The position numbers were made by a program, and so were the translations under genes. From the NCBI RefSeq assembly GCF_020150455.1, contig NZ_CP083740.1:5663001-5727000 (forward strand): a DNA stretch of 64,000 bases, read 5' to 3'. This document shows positions 19,085 through 28,406 of the stretch, one piece after another. The notes beneath the pieces are model-generated. The model was not told where the DNA came from. It saw nothing but the letters and a program-made list of their open reading frames with translations, and did not search any database. The DNA is from Bremerella sp. TYQ1. GTDB lineage: Bacteria > Planctomycetota > Planctomycetia > Pirellulales > Pirellulaceae. How positions within the stretch are numbered: position 1 is the first letter of the stretch; every line of letters starts with the position of its first letter.

Positions 19085-20263
19085 CTAGTCGTGTTGGCGG
19101 TGAGTCAGCTGTTGTCGCAGCCAGTGGATTTCCTGAGCGATACCTTCGGCCAGTTCGTTGTGTTGAAGCTCCTGCGGTAGAACGCTCCACGCGTAGGTTT
19201 CCACTTCAAAATGTCGGATTTCGGGATAGTTCCGGATCTCCGACAGGAAGTCGTGAATATGTGACTGTGTCGTGCGTAGCAGGCCGAACTGATCGAGGTA
19301 AATCGGCATGTGAAAATGAATTCGCCACGTGTCGCTTTCAGGAATCGCCTTAGAGGCCGACTCGAGTGCGAACGGGAGATCTTCGTAATAGGTCAACGTG
19401 CCATCGGCGGCGCGTGATGTCGTTTGATGCAGATAGCGATCCTCAGCGAACTCGGAAACGTCGGCTAAAACCTGGCTCCGTTCTTCAGGCGTTAAATCGG
19501 CAAAACGGATTTCAATTGCCGAAGAGATCTGTACTTTGCCGATGGAAATGCCGGCGTCAGCGTACTTTTGCAGGACGTTGGATTGATCTTCAAACATGAC
19601 CGCCGCATGGCACACATCGTGGCAAACACGAAGGTAGCGTCGGATACGATCGGCATCGCCATTGGGAAAGAGATGCGTCTGGAAAAACGAGATGACATCT
19701 TCGGTCGTGTCGAGAACGCAGCCAGGTTCCGGCTCGATGCAGACATAGATCAGCCGTCCTGTCGACTGTTCCAGTTGATACAGATGTTCGACAAGGGCTA
19801 AGAAGTTTTGCGTTGTCGCGGCCCATTGATCTTCGGTCGGGACCGGATTTCCCCAGCCGATGGGAAGTGTTGAGATGCTGCCTTCCTGGCCCGGTTCTAG
19901 AAGTTGATCGAGGATTGTGACCAGGTTTTTGGTGTAGTTCAAGCGTTCGACTTGCCACCACGTCGGCAGGTAGACGTCATGTTTGACGACCGACTTGTGG
20001 AAATCGCCAAACGGAAAGCCATTGAACGTGTAAGGAATCCAGTGGTTTCCCTTGAGCAGTTGAGAAAACGAGTCGATCTTCCCTGGTTCGACCAACGATT
20101 GAGCGGTCGAGTTGGAAAGCCACAGGCCGACGCCCAGAGGCTGCTCTTTACCCAGAATTTGCTGCACGCGCGATGCATGGGTGTTGAGGTTTTGCTGGGT
20201 CTGTTCGAGAGTGGCTCCAGCGTGCACGTTGGTGCAATAGCCGGTCCAGGATTGGATTGCCAT
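19085..20263 (-). CDS. eboE: EboE-like protein (metabolite traffic family, TIM-barrel)
   Basis: 392 residues. The opening GYCTNVHAGATLEQTQQNL, followed by PLGVGLWLS, YTFNGFPFGDFH and VYLPTW, fits EboE, a xylose-isomerase-like TIM-barrel protein. The later IEPEPGCVLDTTEDVI and HDVCHAAVMFEDQ carry candidate metal ligands (Glu, His, Asp). In other phyla EboE belongs to the ebo/edb cluster, linked to export of precursors such as scytonemin and edge-cell pigments to the envelope. Here no other ebo gene is in sight. It lies between an MFS transporter (41 nt upstream) and an esterase (11 nt downstream). The start is supported by AAGGA before the ATG. Confidence 0.72.
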   Translation of the reverse strand: MAIQSWTGYCTNVHAGATLEQTQQNLNTHASRVQQILGKEQPLGVGLWLSNSTAQSLVEPGKIDSFSQLLKGNHWIPYTFNGFPFGDFHKSVVKHDVYLPTWWQVERLNYTKNLVTILDQLLEPGQEGSISTLPIGWGNPVPTEDQWAATTQNFLALVEHLYQLEQSTGRLIYVCIEPEPGCVLDTTEDVISFFQTHLFPNGDADRIRRYLRVCHDVCHAAVMFEDQSNVLQKYADAGISIGKVQISSAIEIRFADLTPEERSQVLADVSEFAEDRYLHQTTSRAADGTLTYYEDLPFALESASKAIPESDTWRIHFHMPIYLDQFGLLRTTQSHIHDFLSEIRNYPEIRHFEVETYAWSVLPQELQHNELAEGIAQEIHWLRQQLTHRQHD

Positions 20264-20304
20264 GATCGTTCCTTGCTATGGGGAGAGGGTAACCAGCAAG
20301 TTTA

Positions 20305-21564
20305 TCACTTGTCGGCATTGCTTTCAGCGGGGAGCCAAAGAAGTGGCAATACGGCCGATAGTCGGGCCAACGTTGCCACTAAAAAGTAAGGGAAGTATGC
20401 CGACGCATCGCTGCGATATTCAAGCGAGACAAATAGATCCGCGATCCCCTGCCCTGCCAATGCGGTAAGACCATAAACGAGGCCGGTCCAAGCAAAGTAA
20501 AGTGCCAATGGTGGCGCCGCATTCTGGTCGGTCTTGCCGTCAACAATGGCAATCGGAAGTGCCACGTTGATAAGTGCGTAGGCAATCCAAACCAGATTAC
20601 CGGCAATATAGCCTGCGGTGCCGAACGCAAACAAAATGGGGCCGAGCGCGATAAGCAGTTGTCCGCAGATCATCACCGGTCGCCAACCGTAACGATCGAT
20701 CGTCACGCCAACCCGACGACTGATTATCGATTGTCCCAGTCGCATCGACGCAGCCATTGTCAGCGGGATGAGCAGCGACAAGTCGAGCCCGCGATAGGGA
20801 TAAACGTAGAGCAATGTCGAAAACAGTCCGTTCGCGGCCGAGAACCACGTTCCGTAGAGTAGAAACCAACGAGCCCGAGGACTCGACCAATGTCGCCAGT
20901 CGTCGCGCAGAGAATGATCGGGCGGTTGGATTGTTTTGGGCTCGGGAATGAATCGAAGGGGACCGACTGAGATACCAATAGCGATAGCACCGTAGACCGC
21001 CATAAACGGATAGGTGATCCAGCGAAGATCTACCTCGAGTCCGTTACGCAATGTCGCCGCAAGTAGTCCGGCGAACAAAAAGCCAACCAGGTTTCCCGCA
21101 GTAAGCCAGCGTTCGCGAAGGCCGAAGAATCTGCCTCGTACTTCGGGCGGAACCAACTGCATAAGCCATGCGATGAAAATCACAAAGCCGCAGTATTCGG
21201 CCAAGTGGTACAAACACCAGCAAATGACGATGCCCCAAATTGCGGCCGTGTTGGAAGGCCAAAGTGACTCAACCGCACACAGTGGTAACAGCAGCAGAAA
21301 GAACGTCGACAGTAAAAACGCTGTGGTGGATGTTGTTCGGTAACTTCCACCTAGTTTCAGAAGTCGCGGTGCAAACCATCGTAGAACGCCGACTAGCTTG
21401 GGAGCGGCAATGATCCAGGAAACGGCAGCCGATTGGGCTCCCAAGTTTTGAGCGAAATAGGAGACAAGCGTGGTCGAAACCAGGCCATTGCCCAACGCCC
21501 ACCAACCTGCGTTTCGATTCGCTCCTTGCGAGGTCCGATCCAGGTTCGCGGAAGAAGGCTTCAC
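20305..21564 (-). CDS. Major facilitator superfamily transporter
   Basis: 419 residues with about 12 hydrophobic helices. The loop between helices 4 and 5 reads VPPEVRGRFFGLRERW, a typical MFS signature. A second half begins after a hydrophilic loop at about residues 215-240. The start is GTG at 21564, with GGAG about 10 nt upstream. It heads an operon with the EboE-like protein, the esterase and the DUF4013 protein. Solute and direction cannot be read from the sequence. The link to EboE suggests export of a small metabolite, but that is inference. Confidence 0.8.
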   Translation of the reverse strand: MKPSSANLDRTSQGANRNAGWWALGNGLVSTTLVSYFAQNLGAQSAAVSWIIAAPKLVGVLRWFAPRLLKLGGSYRTTSTTAFLLSTFFLLLLPLCAVESLWPSNTAAIWGIVICWCLYHLAEYCGFVIFIAWLMQLVPPEVRGRFFGLRERWLTAGNLVGFLFAGLLAATLRNGLEVDLRWITYPFMAVYGAIAIGISVGPLRFIPEPKTIQPPDHSLRDDWRHWSSPRARWFLLYGTWFSAANGLFSTLLYVYPYRGLDLSLLIPLTMAASMRLGQSIISRRVGVTIDRYGWRPVMICGQLLIALGPILFAFGTAGYIAGNLVWIAYALINVALPIAIVDGKTDQNAAPPLALYFAWTGLVYGLTALAGQGIADLFVSLEYRSDASAYFPYFLVATLARLSAVLPLLWLPAESNADK

Positions 21565-21595
21565 GTCACGAATCTCCGCGAATCAATAGGGCGGA

Positions 21596-22306
21596 CTAGC
21601 GGACGCCGGTGCCTTGCATGTGATAGATGGCCAGATGCTTGCCGTCGTCCGACTTGTATTCCTTGACGGTAAACGTCCCTTCCACGGTGACCGGACGTAC
21701 GGTGAAGTCGACACCGCGGCCATCCATTTCAATCAGAATGCAGTCGTAGAGAGCCGCTCCAGGGCCGAAGCAGCATTCCATATTGTCTCGCACGAGCACG
21801 AACTGCTTGATGTCTCGCTGTTGGAAACTTGGCAGCATGTAACCGCCGATGCGAATCTTCTGACCGCCCAAGTCTTCAATCGCTTGGGGAAGCATCTCGC
21901 GTTTAAAAGGAGCGTCGGGTTCGATATCGAATTTGATATCGTCGAAAGTCAGGTCAAGCGTTTTGCCTGGCTGTGGCTTCGGGACAGGCCGCTTCGTTTC
22001 GGTAGAGGTCGGCTGGGTCTTGGGAGTCTTAGATGTCTTCTCAGGTGCTTCTTCAGCGGATGGTTTCGAGGTGTCTGCTGTCTCGGCCGGTGTGTCTCCT
22101 ACTTGGGGGCTTTCGTCCGCTACGGCGTCATTGCTGGAATCTTCTGGCGAAGCCGATTCGGCCGCTGGCGTCGTTTCGTTAGACGAAGCTGGCGTATGCG
22201 TAGTGTTCGAGGGACGCAGAGGCTCCGCAGGGCGGCAACCGGAAGCCACGTAAAGACTAAGAAGCAAACAGAGTGTGAAGGCGAGTGGTTTTAAGGTGGG
22301 ATGCAT
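21596..22306 (-). CDS. DUF3299 lipoprotein
   Basis: About 236 residues. The ATG at 22306 overlaps the stop of the upstream gene by one base (TGATG). A lipobox VASGC places the lipidated cysteine at about residue 24. A disordered Ser/Thr/Glu/Pro linker (to about 112) is followed by the DUF3299 domain: IRIGGYMLPSF..., FVLVRDNMECCFGPGA with its conserved Cys pair, then a beta-rich end (VEGTFTVKEY). The protein is therefore tethered to a membrane with the domain outside. It is the last gene of a five-gene operon and a paralogue of the gene just upstream. DUF3299 has no defined reaction; the CC motif hints at metal binding. Confidence 0.8.
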   Translation of the reverse strand: MHPTLKPLAFTLCLLLSLYVASGCRPAEPLRPSNTTHTPASSNETTPAAESASPEDSSNDAVADESPQVGDTPAETADTSKPSAEEAPEKTSKTPKTQPTSTETKRPVPKPQPGKTLDLTFDDIKFDIEPDAPFKREMLPQAIEDLGGQKIRIGGYMLPSFQQRDIKQFVLVRDNMECCFGPGAALYDCILIEMDGRGVDFTVRPVTVEGTFTVKEYKSDDGKHLAIYHMQGTGVR

Positions 22307-22995
22307 CAATCGACGTAGTCAGCTTCCAATTCGTAAAAGACGCCGGTCAGGTCTTCGATCTTTTTCAGATCTTGATGGACCCGAAGCGTTCCTCCAATTT
22401 TCCGGCGATTGAAGGAAAAATCAACCGACAACGGTTCGACCAGGCGAACTTCCACCATGTCAGTCAGTTTCGGTTGGCCCCCGAAGCAGCAAGTATCGAA
22501 GTCCGGCACGAGAACGAAATTTTTCAATCCGGTCTTCTGAGCATGCGGATAAACGTAGCCACGGAGGAGCACCTGTTTGCCGTCTAATTCCAGTGCAGAA
22601 TCAGGAACCGGTTGTCCAGCCGGTTGGCCAGGCTGCTCTTGCAGCAAACCAAATGCGATGACCTCGTAACCTTCGGGCAGGTTGATGTATTCTTCGTAAA
22701 CGTAGCGGCTGGTGCCAGCGACGAGTGCGATTGTTGACAGCACGATTCCCGCGTAGGCCAGCGGCAATCCAGTTTGGGTGGCCAAGTTCTTGCGAACGGT
22801 AATCACGGCCCAGATCCCCAGCCCGATTCCCGCCAAGGCGATCGGAGCCATCATCACGGCAAGAATCGTGACCATGCTGATGAAGCCAATCAGCAGCGAC
22901 GTCACGGCCAGCGAACTGATCGAGCGGTATTGCTCGTAAATCGCTGGGTCGACATCGCCAGTGAAAGCAGGTTGAGGGTCGGTGGTGGTGCTCAT
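22306..22995 (-). CDS. Membrane protein: DUF4190-like segment plus DUF3299-like domain
   Basis: 229 residues. Two or three hydrophobic helices lie at about residues 30-105, with an SLAVTSLLIGFIS...AGIGLGIWAVI pattern as in DUF4190 proteins. The extracytoplasmic part (about 118-229) repeats the DUF3299 layout: QVLLRGYVYPHAQ, FVLVPDFDTCCFGGQP with the CCFG motif, and a final GTLRVHQDL strand. It lies 51 nt after the HEAT-like gene's stop and overlaps the lipoprotein gene. Two differently anchored copies of one domain in tandem suggest that they act as a pair. Confidence 0.78.
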   Translation of the reverse strand: MSTTTDPQPAFTGDVDPAIYEQYRSISSLAVTSLLIGFISMVTILAVMMAPIALAGIGLGIWAVITVRKNLATQTGLPLAYAGIVLSTIALVAGTSRYVYEEYINLPEGYEVIAFGLLQEQPGQPAGQPVPDSALELDGKQVLLRGYVYPHAQKTGLKNFVLVPDFDTCCFGGQPKLTDMVEVRLVEPLSVDFSFNRRKIGGTLRVHQDLKKIEDLTGVFYELEADYVD

Positions 22996-23046
22996 GACTT
23001 GATTAAGGACGCTAAGAATACGGGGATGAAATTCTCGATCCTGTCT

Positions 23047-24558
23047 TTATAGCGACGATTTGTTGCCTGGGTTCCACAGGATGCCCGAGATGGCGAGCAT
23101 TAACACAAACGTCATAACGACAGGGATCGAGGTCGAAAATATCCGTTGCAGAATTCCTACGCTGGTCGTTTCCGAGCGGTTCGTCATCGAGTCGCCGCTG
23201 ATTGCCGCAGCCAGTGCTCGATCGCCATCGGTCGAAAGTTCGTCACGCGTGACTTGCGGTTTTGCCATGGCGGTCTCTTCTCCGCTTTTGGTCGAGTTCG
23301 CCGCGCCAGATGTTTGAGGAGCTTTTTCTTCCGCTTCGTCTTCTTCAGGAGGAAGTTGGTTGTCGTCGACGTCTGCCATCGCAAGAAGTTCTTCCTGCTT
23401 CATCTTTTCGCCATCGGCACGTGTCGGAACGGCCTGCGATTGGAAGGGGAAGAACGTTTGTGCCCGTTTCATGGCGTCTGGATCGATCTTTTCCAACTCG
23501 ACCAAGTGCTGCTTGGCTTCCGGCTTGGGGCACTGCATCAAATAGCGAATAACGGGCACGCGTACCCAGCTGGTTTCTTCGTCCGCTTCTTTGAACAGCG
23601 TGACAAGCTTGTCCATGACCGACCAATCTTCCCATCGAGCGAAGTCGGCAATCACCAAGTCGGCAAGGGAAGGGCGGTCGAGCATTAAGTGCAATGACTT
23701 AAGAAGCCGGTCCTTTTCAATGACATCTGTTTCCGTGCCGTGGAAACGCAGGGCCATGATTGCTGCGTAGGTGTCTGCATACTCAGCTTCTTTGTTAGCT
23801 AGATACAGCTTTTCGATGAGTGGAAGACCATCGGCACCTGCCAACGTGAGGTAGCAGCCGATCATCGCATCGAGCCCTGACTTGTCGGTGCGTTCTGCGC
23901 TGCTGAGCATCTTTTCCAGCATCGGCAAGTCAGCATCGGTGCCGCAGACACCAAGCATGGTGAAGTACAAACGGCGACGGTTGGCAGCGATATCGGGATC
24001 TTTCAGCCACGTGACTAATTGATCGTGCTTCATCTGCGGCTTCAAATCGTGCAGGGCACTGTACGGCGCGTTGGCGAATTCGTCGTACGCGTCACGAGCG
24101 AGCATTTCGTCTTCGTCTTCCAGGTGCTCTTGGAAAAAGACATAACGTTCGTTCCCTGTTTCCGGCAACTTGATGACGTTGTTGATGTACTTCACGCCTC
24201 GGTCGGTCAGCAGCGTCGGGGTCGACCACATCATGCTTTCTGGCTCAGTGCCGAGAATCAGGAATTGACGTCCTTCGCGGCCTTCGCCGTAGTAGAGCGA
24301 TTTGATCGTCTTTTGTTCGCCTAGGTGTTCTTTGCCCTTGAGAATCTGAACGATTTCAAACGTCGCTTCGACCCCGGCACCTTCCGCGGTGATTTCCGGA
24401 GCTTCGACCAACTTGGCAATGACGGCCGCATCCATCGAATCGATTTCCTGCGAGAACGTCTGCGAGACGGCCGCGCAGAATGGACACGCGAACGCGTTAG
24501 CGAGCAGAGCGGCCGTAGTTAGCAACGCTCCGCTGAGAATCATGAGACGCGTGAGCAT
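23047..24558 (-). CDS. Exported, C-terminally anchored repeat protein with CPFC motif
   Basis: 503 residues from the ATG at 24558, which directly precedes a signal peptide (MLTRLMILSG...ANA, cleavage near residue 22). CPFC follows immediately (about residues 24-27), exposed in the mature protein as a possible metal-binding or redox pair. Residues about 35-110 are beta-rich (VIAKLVEAPEI, FEIVQILKG, an OB/netrin-like beginning). Residues about 150-380 are helical and HEAT-like. A Glu/Pro/Lys-rich linker leads to a C-terminal membrane helix (VVMTFVLMLAISGIL) and a short tail. Its place between the ABC permease and the DUF3299 pair suggests that it is part of the same envelope system. No family name is certain. 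Confidence 0.7.
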   Translation of the reverse strand: MLTRLMILSGALLTTAALLANAFACPFCAAVSQTFSQEIDSMDAAVIAKLVEAPEITAEGAGVEATFEIVQILKGKEHLGEQKTIKSLYYGEGREGRQFLILGTEPESMMWSTPTLLTDRGVKYINNVIKLPETGNERYVFFQEHLEDEDEMLARDAYDEFANAPYSALHDLKPQMKHDQLVTWLKDPDIAANRRRLYFTMLGVCGTDADLPMLEKMLSSAERTDKSGLDAMIGCYLTLAGADGLPLIEKLYLANKEAEYADTYAAIMALRFHGTETDVIEKDRLLKSLHLMLDRPSLADLVIADFARWEDWSVMDKLVTLFKEADEETSWVRVPVIRYLMQCPKPEAKQHLVELEKIDPDAMKRAQTFFPFQSQAVPTRADGEKMKQEELLAMADVDDNQLPPEEDEAEEKAPQTSGAANSTKSGEETAMAKPQVTRDELSTDGDRALAAAISGDSMTNRSETTSVGILQRIFSTSIPVVMTFVLMLAISGILWNPGNKSSL

Positions 24559-24664
24559 AAGAGCACTTCTCTTGAGTTCGAGGCAAAAGGCGAGATCAGC
24601 GGGACCAATACGTCCACGCAAGGGGCAATCGTCCGCTGAACATTAAGCCTTCCTGATTCATCAC

Positions 24665-26101
24665 TTACGGTGATGAACTTAGCGCTTCTGCCACATCCGT
24701 ACGGTAGGCCGTGTAGGCCGGCAGGAAGCCAACTAAGACTGCCAACAGGATCAGAGCCGGGACGATCACTAACTCGAGACTGAAAAGAGGGCCAATCCAG
24801 TCGTTCTCTATTATCGCCGAAGGTAGCTGAACTTCAAGCGTTCTCGGGAGCGGAGCCAGGTCGAACAGCCCAATCTGCACGCCCGTGCGGGACTCCACGA
24901 TCGGACTGGCACAGAATAATAGGAAATGGGCACCCATCCATCCTAAAATACCCCCTCCTACAGAGAGGATAATCGATTCGGACAGAACAATCCCCATAAC
25001 TGTTCGCCGTCGCGCTCCGAGGGCTCGCATGACGGCGATTTCTCGTTTGCGGTCATTCATCGAGTTGTAAATGCTGACCAGGATTGAGATTCCGGAGACG
25101 ATACAGATCAACACGGTGATCACCAGCAGCAATGTTTGAATCGGCTGCACAATCAGCTCAAACAGGCTTGTGATCTCCATCACCGGCATCACGATCTGGG
25201 CGACGTTTCCTTCATTGACTCGGTTCTTGATAATGATCGGAGCAAATGGATTCGACGTGCGAACGAGCACTGCGGTCACTTCTCGTTGCTTGATCGGCAG
25301 TGGTTGCTTGCGAGAGATGGTCGATCCGGTCACGTTGGCGCCAACTTCCTCGGTCTCCTCCACTTTGGCATGGCCCGACATCAGGTAGAAGCCTTCCATG
25401 TTGACGAAGACGGCCCGATCGTTGGGGGTGCCGGAAGGAGCTAGGATCCCCACGACGGTAAATGGCGAGTCGGTGTGAATGTCGTTTGGATCGCCCCCAT
25501 GCGAAGCGGCGATCTTGTCCCCGATCTTAAGCCCAGTCTGCTGGGCAACCATCGAACCGACGACCGCCTCGAAATAGCCGTTTTCTTCGTCCCAGACGTG
25601 GAAGTTACGGCCTTCGCGGAACGAGTATTTCAGTTCTTCATCATCGTCCGGTTTTTTGAACAGCTCGAAGAACTTCGGCAGCGTCCCAACGACGCGGAAG
25701 TGCTGGTAATAGTCGCCCAAGCAAACAGGAATGGCGAATTCGGTGTTCTTCGAGTAAACGCCGTCGGTCAATTCGCCCCGCTTATCAGGGCTCATCAACT
25801 CGAGTTCCTGCTCCTGCTTATCCTTAGTGAGAAACTCCTGGTAGAACGTATAAGGGACGTTTTCGACCGGTTCACTGAGGTAAAACGTCGTGTTCAGCAC
25901 CAGCTGAAGCTTTCCCCCTTTGGCGCCGGCAATCATGTTGTAGCCGAGATCGGAATTGTCGGTAAACGACTTCGATACGATCCCATGCACCAGCAGGACG
26001 GCTGTAACAAGTAGCACGCCCAAGGCCATCGAAAAGGAAGTTAGTGACGACGCTAACGCTCGTTGTCGGACGCTTCGCCAAGCGATTTGGAAGATATTCA
26101 T
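24665..26101 (-). CDS. ABC transporter permease, FtsX/MacB type
   Basis: 478 residues with one N-terminal membrane helix (about 15-40), a large periplasmic MacB-PCD-like domain (about 45-300) and three C-terminal helices. The FtsX signature is visible around SIYNSMNDRKREIAVMRALGARRRTVMGIVLSES. This topology belongs to Lol/MacB-like mechanotransmission systems that work on the envelope rather than on small solutes in the cytoplasm. Its ATG overlaps the stop of the ATPase gene (ATGA), so the two form one transporter. Substrate unknown. Confidence 0.88.
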   Translation of the reverse strand: MNIFQIAWRSVRQRALASSLTSFSMALGVLLVTAVLLVHGIVSKSFTDNSDLGYNMIAGAKGGKLQLVLNTTFYLSEPVENVPYTFYQEFLTKDKQEQELELMSPDKRGELTDGVYSKNTEFAIPVCLGDYYQHFRVVGTLPKFFELFKKPDDDEELKYSFREGRNFHVWDEENGYFEAVVGSMVAQQTGLKIGDKIAASHGGDPNDIHTDSPFTVVGILAPSGTPNDRAVFVNMEGFYLMSGHAKVEETEEVGANVTGSTISRKQPLPIKQREVTAVLVRTSNPFAPIIIKNRVNEGNVAQIVMPVMEITSLFELIVQPIQTLLLVITVLICIVSGISILVSIYNSMNDRKREIAVMRALGARRRTVMGIVLSESIILSVGGGILGWMGAHFLLFCASPIVESRTGVQIGLFDLAPLPRTLEVQLPSAIIENDWIGPLFSLELVIVPALILLAVLVGFLPAYTAYRTDVAEALSSSP

Positions 26102-26781
26102 GCGTGGGCCTTCTTCGCTTGGGCGATAAGGTTGATTTTCTCAAGCGGTTCAACGCGTTGGAATTGTTCGGCCACTTCCATCGCATGGGTGACCATGATC
26201 AACGCAATCTCTTCTTCTTGGCAAGTTTCCCGAATCAAATCGACGATCGACTGCTGATTGGCCGGATCGACGTTCGCAGTCGGTTCGTCCGCGAGAAGCA
26301 GTTTCGGGCAATTGGCCAATGCGCGAGCGACCGCCACGCGTTGCTGCTCGCCGACACTCATCGTCCGGGGATAAGCATGCAAACGATGCTCAAGCCCAAC
26401 ACGCTGTAGAAGATCTTCAGCACGATGATGATCGACGCCACCTCGCGAAAACGACATGCCTAGCAGGACGTTTTCTAACGCGGTGAAGCCTTGCAGGAGA
26501 TTGAAAGTCTGGAAGACGTAGCCCATCACTTCGGCCCGGAAGCGGTCACTTCCCTCTTCCGACAAGCGGGTAATATCGAGGCCGTTTACCACGATGTTTC
26601 CGGAGTCTGGACGGCCGATGCCAGCGATCAGGTGCAAAAGTGTCGACTTGCCGCATCCGCTACGGCCAACAATTACCATCTGCTCGGCAGCGGCCACATT
26701 GAACTGGGGCACATCTAAAATCGGCATCCGCTCGCCGGTTGGCAGGCGGAACGACTTTTTCAGGTCTGAGATCTTAAGCAT
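26098..26781 (-). CDS. ABC transporter ATP-binding protein, LolD/MacB type
   Basis: About 227 residues from the ATG at 26781, chosen for the AAGGTGG site just upstream; an in-frame codon at 26859 would add an unusual Pro/Arg-rich tail. Walker A is GRSGCGKST, the signature motif is MSVGEQQRVAVARAL, Walker B is LLLADEPT, and the switch His is in VTHAME. Pairing with the FtsX-like permease is shown by the ATGA overlap. It is the first gene of an operon that continues with a CPFC repeat protein and two DUF3299 proteins. Confidence 0.9.
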   Translation of the reverse strand: MLKISDLKKSFRLPTGERMPILDVPQFNVAAAEQMVIVGRSGCGKSTLLHLIAGIGRPDSGNIVVNGLDITRLSEEGSDRFRAEVMGYVFQTFNLLQGFTALENVLLGMSFSRGGVDHHRAEDLLQRVGLEHRLHAYPRTMSVGEQQRVAVARALANCPKLLLADEPTANVDPANQQSIVDLIRETCQEEEIALIMVTHAMEVAEQFQRVEPLEKINLIAQAKKAHA

Positions 26782-26968
26782 GGCCACCTTGAGGGGCAGG
26801 GAGAGGGGGGGACGAATTCCGCGAGACTCTATTGAAATAGGAGAGCGGAGCGGCGCCAACCCCTGTTTGCAAGTGAGTTGCGTGTGCGCCGTGATCGCAT
26901 GATTCGGTTGAGATCGCGAGCACGTACCAATTTACGCAAAGTGCTAGCCTTTGGTTCAGCGAGGTATC

Positions 26969-27460
26969 TTAACCGCGCTTCATGGCTCGATCGATGTCCC
27001 TTTTGGCGACATCCTTTTTGAGCTTTTCTCGTTTGTCGTGCATCTGCCGACCACGACCGATGCCGAGCAGCACTTTGGCACGCCCTTGTTTGAAGTACAT
27101 TTTCAAAGGAACAAGGGTGAAACCTTTATCCTCGCTCTTTTGTGCGAACTTGAGGATTTCACGCTTATGAAGCAGTAGCTTACGCTTTCGCCTCGCTTCA
27201 TGATTGAGGTATTCGCTGGCGTTGGAATATGGCGAGATCTCGCAGTTGACGAGGAAAACTTCGCCGTTGACGACATGAGCGAACGACTCGGCCAGTTGAA
27301 GTTTGCCATCACGAAGGCTCTTTACTTCACTACCGGTGAGCTGAATACCACACTCTAGATGCTCTAGAATCTGGTATTCATGCCGAGCTTTACGATTCTC
27401 GCCGATCGTTTTCTCGTTCTTGTTTTCTTCTTTTTTGGCAGCTTTCGACTTCTTCGCCAC
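26969..27460 (-). CDS. smpB: SsrA (tmRNA)-binding protein SmpB
   Basis: 163 residues. SmpB brings tmRNA to stalled ribosomes for trans-translation. The family signature is clear: NRKARHEYQILEHLECGIQLTGSEVKSLRDGKLQLAESFA at the front, then EVFLVNCEISPYSNA, KRKLLLHKREIL, and LVPLKMYFKQGRAKVLLGIGRGR, with the basic C-terminal tail KKDVAKRDIDRAMKRG that enters the mRNA channel. It has a Lys/Glu-rich N-terminal extension. The start is GTG at 27460. The tmRNA gene itself is not in this window. Confidence 0.96.
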   Translation of the reverse strand: MAKKSKAAKKEENKNEKTIGENRKARHEYQILEHLECGIQLTGSEVKSLRDGKLQLAESFAHVVNGEVFLVNCEISPYSNASEYLNHEARRKRKLLLHKREILKFAQKSEDKGFTLVPLKMYFKQGRAKVLLGIGRGRQMHDKREKLKKDVAKRDIDRAMKRG

Positions 27461-27620
27461 TTCCGTTACTTTCCAGATGGGGCATCGGGGATGTCAGCGA
27501 TGCCAGCACTTCGGGGGAGTTTTTCTTCACTTCGACCTAGGCTCAAAACGCGCCTCCTGCTAATCTCCCCCCCTCCAACGAAGACCTCGCAACGACGACA
27601 TCTCCAGGTATATCGAACGC

Positions 27621-28406
27621 GTGGAAATATTCGAATTTCAGCCCTCGGATAACACTCGGCCTCGGCCGGCGATCATCGACTTCCATCACATGGGAATTGT
27701 CGACTTCGATCAATGTGTCGCTTTGCAAAAACGCCTGGTGTATGAATCGGGGGGCCGTGACGATGGTCACATTACCTGTTTGCTTTGCGAGCATCCACCG
27801 CTCATTAGTATAGGCCGAGCCGGTTCGAGGCGACATATCCGCTTGACTACGCAAGAGATGCGTCGTCGAAAGCTGGAACTTCGCTGGATCGGACGAGGCG
27901 GGGCTTGTGTGGCCCATACGCCCGGTCAATTGGCCGTCTATCCAATTGTTCCTCTACGATATCATTCGTGGTCGGTCGGAGATTATCTGCAACGACTGCA
28001 GAATGGACTCTTGGACACCGTTCGTGAGTACGAGGTTCCCAGCTACAAGCGGCCTGGCCGATTTGGCTTATGGGGAAGGAGCGGCATGCTGGCCGCCATC
28101 GGAGTGGCCGTTCAGAACTGGATTACCAGTCACGGCGCCTTCCTGAATGTCACATGCGGACCCCACAGTCAGGTGGGTATTGAGTCGAATCCAGCAGAGC
28201 TTGCCTGTCCCGGAGATTCTCCCACGATGAGCAGTCTCCTGGAAGAAACAGAGTCGTGCCCTACAATAAGAGAGGTCGCACGCAGTGTGGCGTACCATTT
28301 GGCGCAAAGGTTCGGGGCAGTCCAGGCCACCTGGCACTCGAGCCATCCTCTGTTTCCTGAAGTAGTCAAGCATACACGTGATCGAACCCGCCAAGCAGCC
28401 TGTTGA
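27621..28406 (+). CDS. lipB: LipB-like octanoyltransferase lacking the usual catalytic lysine
   Basis: 261 residues, GTG start at 27621. LipB moves octanoyl from ACP to lipoyl domains. Family motifs are IGRAGSRRHI, GRGGACVAHTPGQLAVYPIVPL (normally HGPGQ) and SHGAFLNV. The acyl-carrying cysteine is in place (Cys196, in LACPGDSPTM). The lysine that activates it, in the KIAxIG motif, is replaced by methionine (Met156, in SGMLAAIG), with identical spacing to the HG.xLNV block. The last codons overlap lipA by 29 nt. Either the chemistry is adapted or the protein has changed role. Still, lipA coupling argues for a role in lipoylation. Confidence 0.75.
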   Translation: MEIFEFQPSDNTRPRPAIIDFHHMGIVDFDQCVALQKRLVYESGGRDDGHITCLLCEHPPLISIGRAGSRRHIRLTTQEMRRRKLELRWIGRGGACVAHTPGQLAVYPIVPLRYHSWSVGDYLQRLQNGLLDTVREYEVPSYKRPGRFGLWGRSGMLAAIGVAVQNWITSHGAFLNVTCGPHSQVGIESNPAELACPGDSPTMSSLLEETESCPTIREVARSVAYHLAQRFGAVQATWHSSHPLFPEVVKHTRDRTRQAAC

